From the NCBI GenBank assembly GCA_030611505.1, contig JAUWPO010000009.1:1-34095 (forward strand): a stretch of DNA of 34,095 nucleotides. The letters run 5' to 3'. Under the pieces are notes generated by a model. The model had not been told where the DNA came from, did no database searches, and was given only the letters and a program-made list of their open reading frames with translations. The stretch comes from Chloroflexota bacterium. Its GTDB lineage: Bacteria > Chloroflexota > Anaerolineae > Anaerolineales > UBA4823. Below, one piece after another: positions 33,950 to 34,095 of this stretch. Each line of letters starts with the position of its first letter. The first letter of the stretch is position 1. Made by a program: the position numbers and the translations under genes.

Positions 33950-34095
33950 ATGCAGCAAATAGAAAGCCAGCAGATGACAGCAGGGCAAGCTGGTGAACTA
34001 GTAGGTCTGTCGATCCGGCAAATCCGGCGGTTGATTGCCAGGTACCGGGAACAAGGAGCCCCTGGACTGGTGCACGGCAACCGTGGACGGAAACC
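33950..34095 (+). CDS. ISNCY/IS1202-like transposase, N-terminal part (cut by window edge)
   Basis: The frame from ATG 33950 gives 48 codons and continues past the window. It contains a helix-turn-helix typical of this transposase group: MTAGQAGELVGLSIRQIRRL, then IARYREQGAPGLVHGNRGRK. A possibly original start, ATG 33923, is in the same frame but followed at its third codon by TAA (33929-33931), after which IKRLHIMQQ continues the protein well. The copy may therefore carry a nonsense mutation or may start at 33950. Confidence 0.75.
   Translation, partial: MQQIESQQMTAGQAGELVGLSIRQIRRLIARYREQGAPGLVHGNRGRK

Overview
The window looks like part of a bacterial chromosome, most likely from Chloroflexota (class Anaerolineae or close). 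This rests on gene content and protein style: a long dcw cluster with a MurC-MurB fusion, a B12-dependent ribonucleotide reductase next to nrdR, DUF5666 repeats and a MurG with a non-standard glycine loop. It is an inference; no 16S gene or other taxonomic marker is present.

Layout. (1) Positions 1-291 are mobile-element debris: the start of an IS256-like transposase on the minus strand and an ISNCY/IS1202-like terminus. A matching inverted terminus and the first codons of an HTH transposase lie at the right edge (33841-34095), so the whole gene block sits between two ends of the same IS type. (2) 395-4484 (+) is pth-mfd. (3) 4669-9942 (+) is a five-gene sugar-modification locus: PglC-like sugar-phosphate transferase, E1-alpha, E1-beta, a lipoyl/E3-binding/PglD-like acyltransferase fusion, and a PglE-like aminotransferase, closed by a strong terminator. 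(4) 10108-11220 (-) is a secreted DUF5666 repeat protein interrupted by an in-frame TAA. (5) 11568-15375 (-) is a dNTP operon: nrdR, class II reductase, deoxynucleoside kinase. (6) 15899-33727 (-) is the division and cell-wall cluster mraZ-rsmH-ftsL-ftsI-murF-mraY-murD-ftsW-murG-cvpA-like-murCB-ddl-ftsQ-ftsA-ftsZ. murE is missing.

The most interesting part is the five-gene locus. PglE-, PglD- and PglC-like enzymes are the aminotransferase, N-acetyltransferase and phosphoglycosyltransferase of bacillosamine-type sugar synthesis. Here the PglD-like domain is fused behind a lipoyl domain (Lys48) and a peripheral-subunit-binding domain, and two genes encode a complete 2-oxoacid dehydrogenase E1. 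The protein has the front half of an E2, but its CoA-dependent acyltransferase core is replaced by a sugar acyltransferase. The simplest reading is that E1 loads an acyl group from a 2-oxoacid onto the lipoyl arm, which passes it directly to an amino-sugar nucleotide without free acyl-CoA. That mechanism is an inference; the domain order and gene order are seen directly.

Regulation visible in sequence includes a textbook mraZ promoter followed by three MraZ boxes at 10-bp period, a consensus-like promoter before nrdR, and two near-identical extended -10 elements (TGCTATA[A/C]T) each exactly 8 nt before a start codon in the sugar locus, suggesting leaderless mRNAs. A 523-bp gap between nrdR and ftsZ holds five consecutive inverted repeats and may encode a structured RNA. 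No tRNA, rRNA or CRISPR array was seen.
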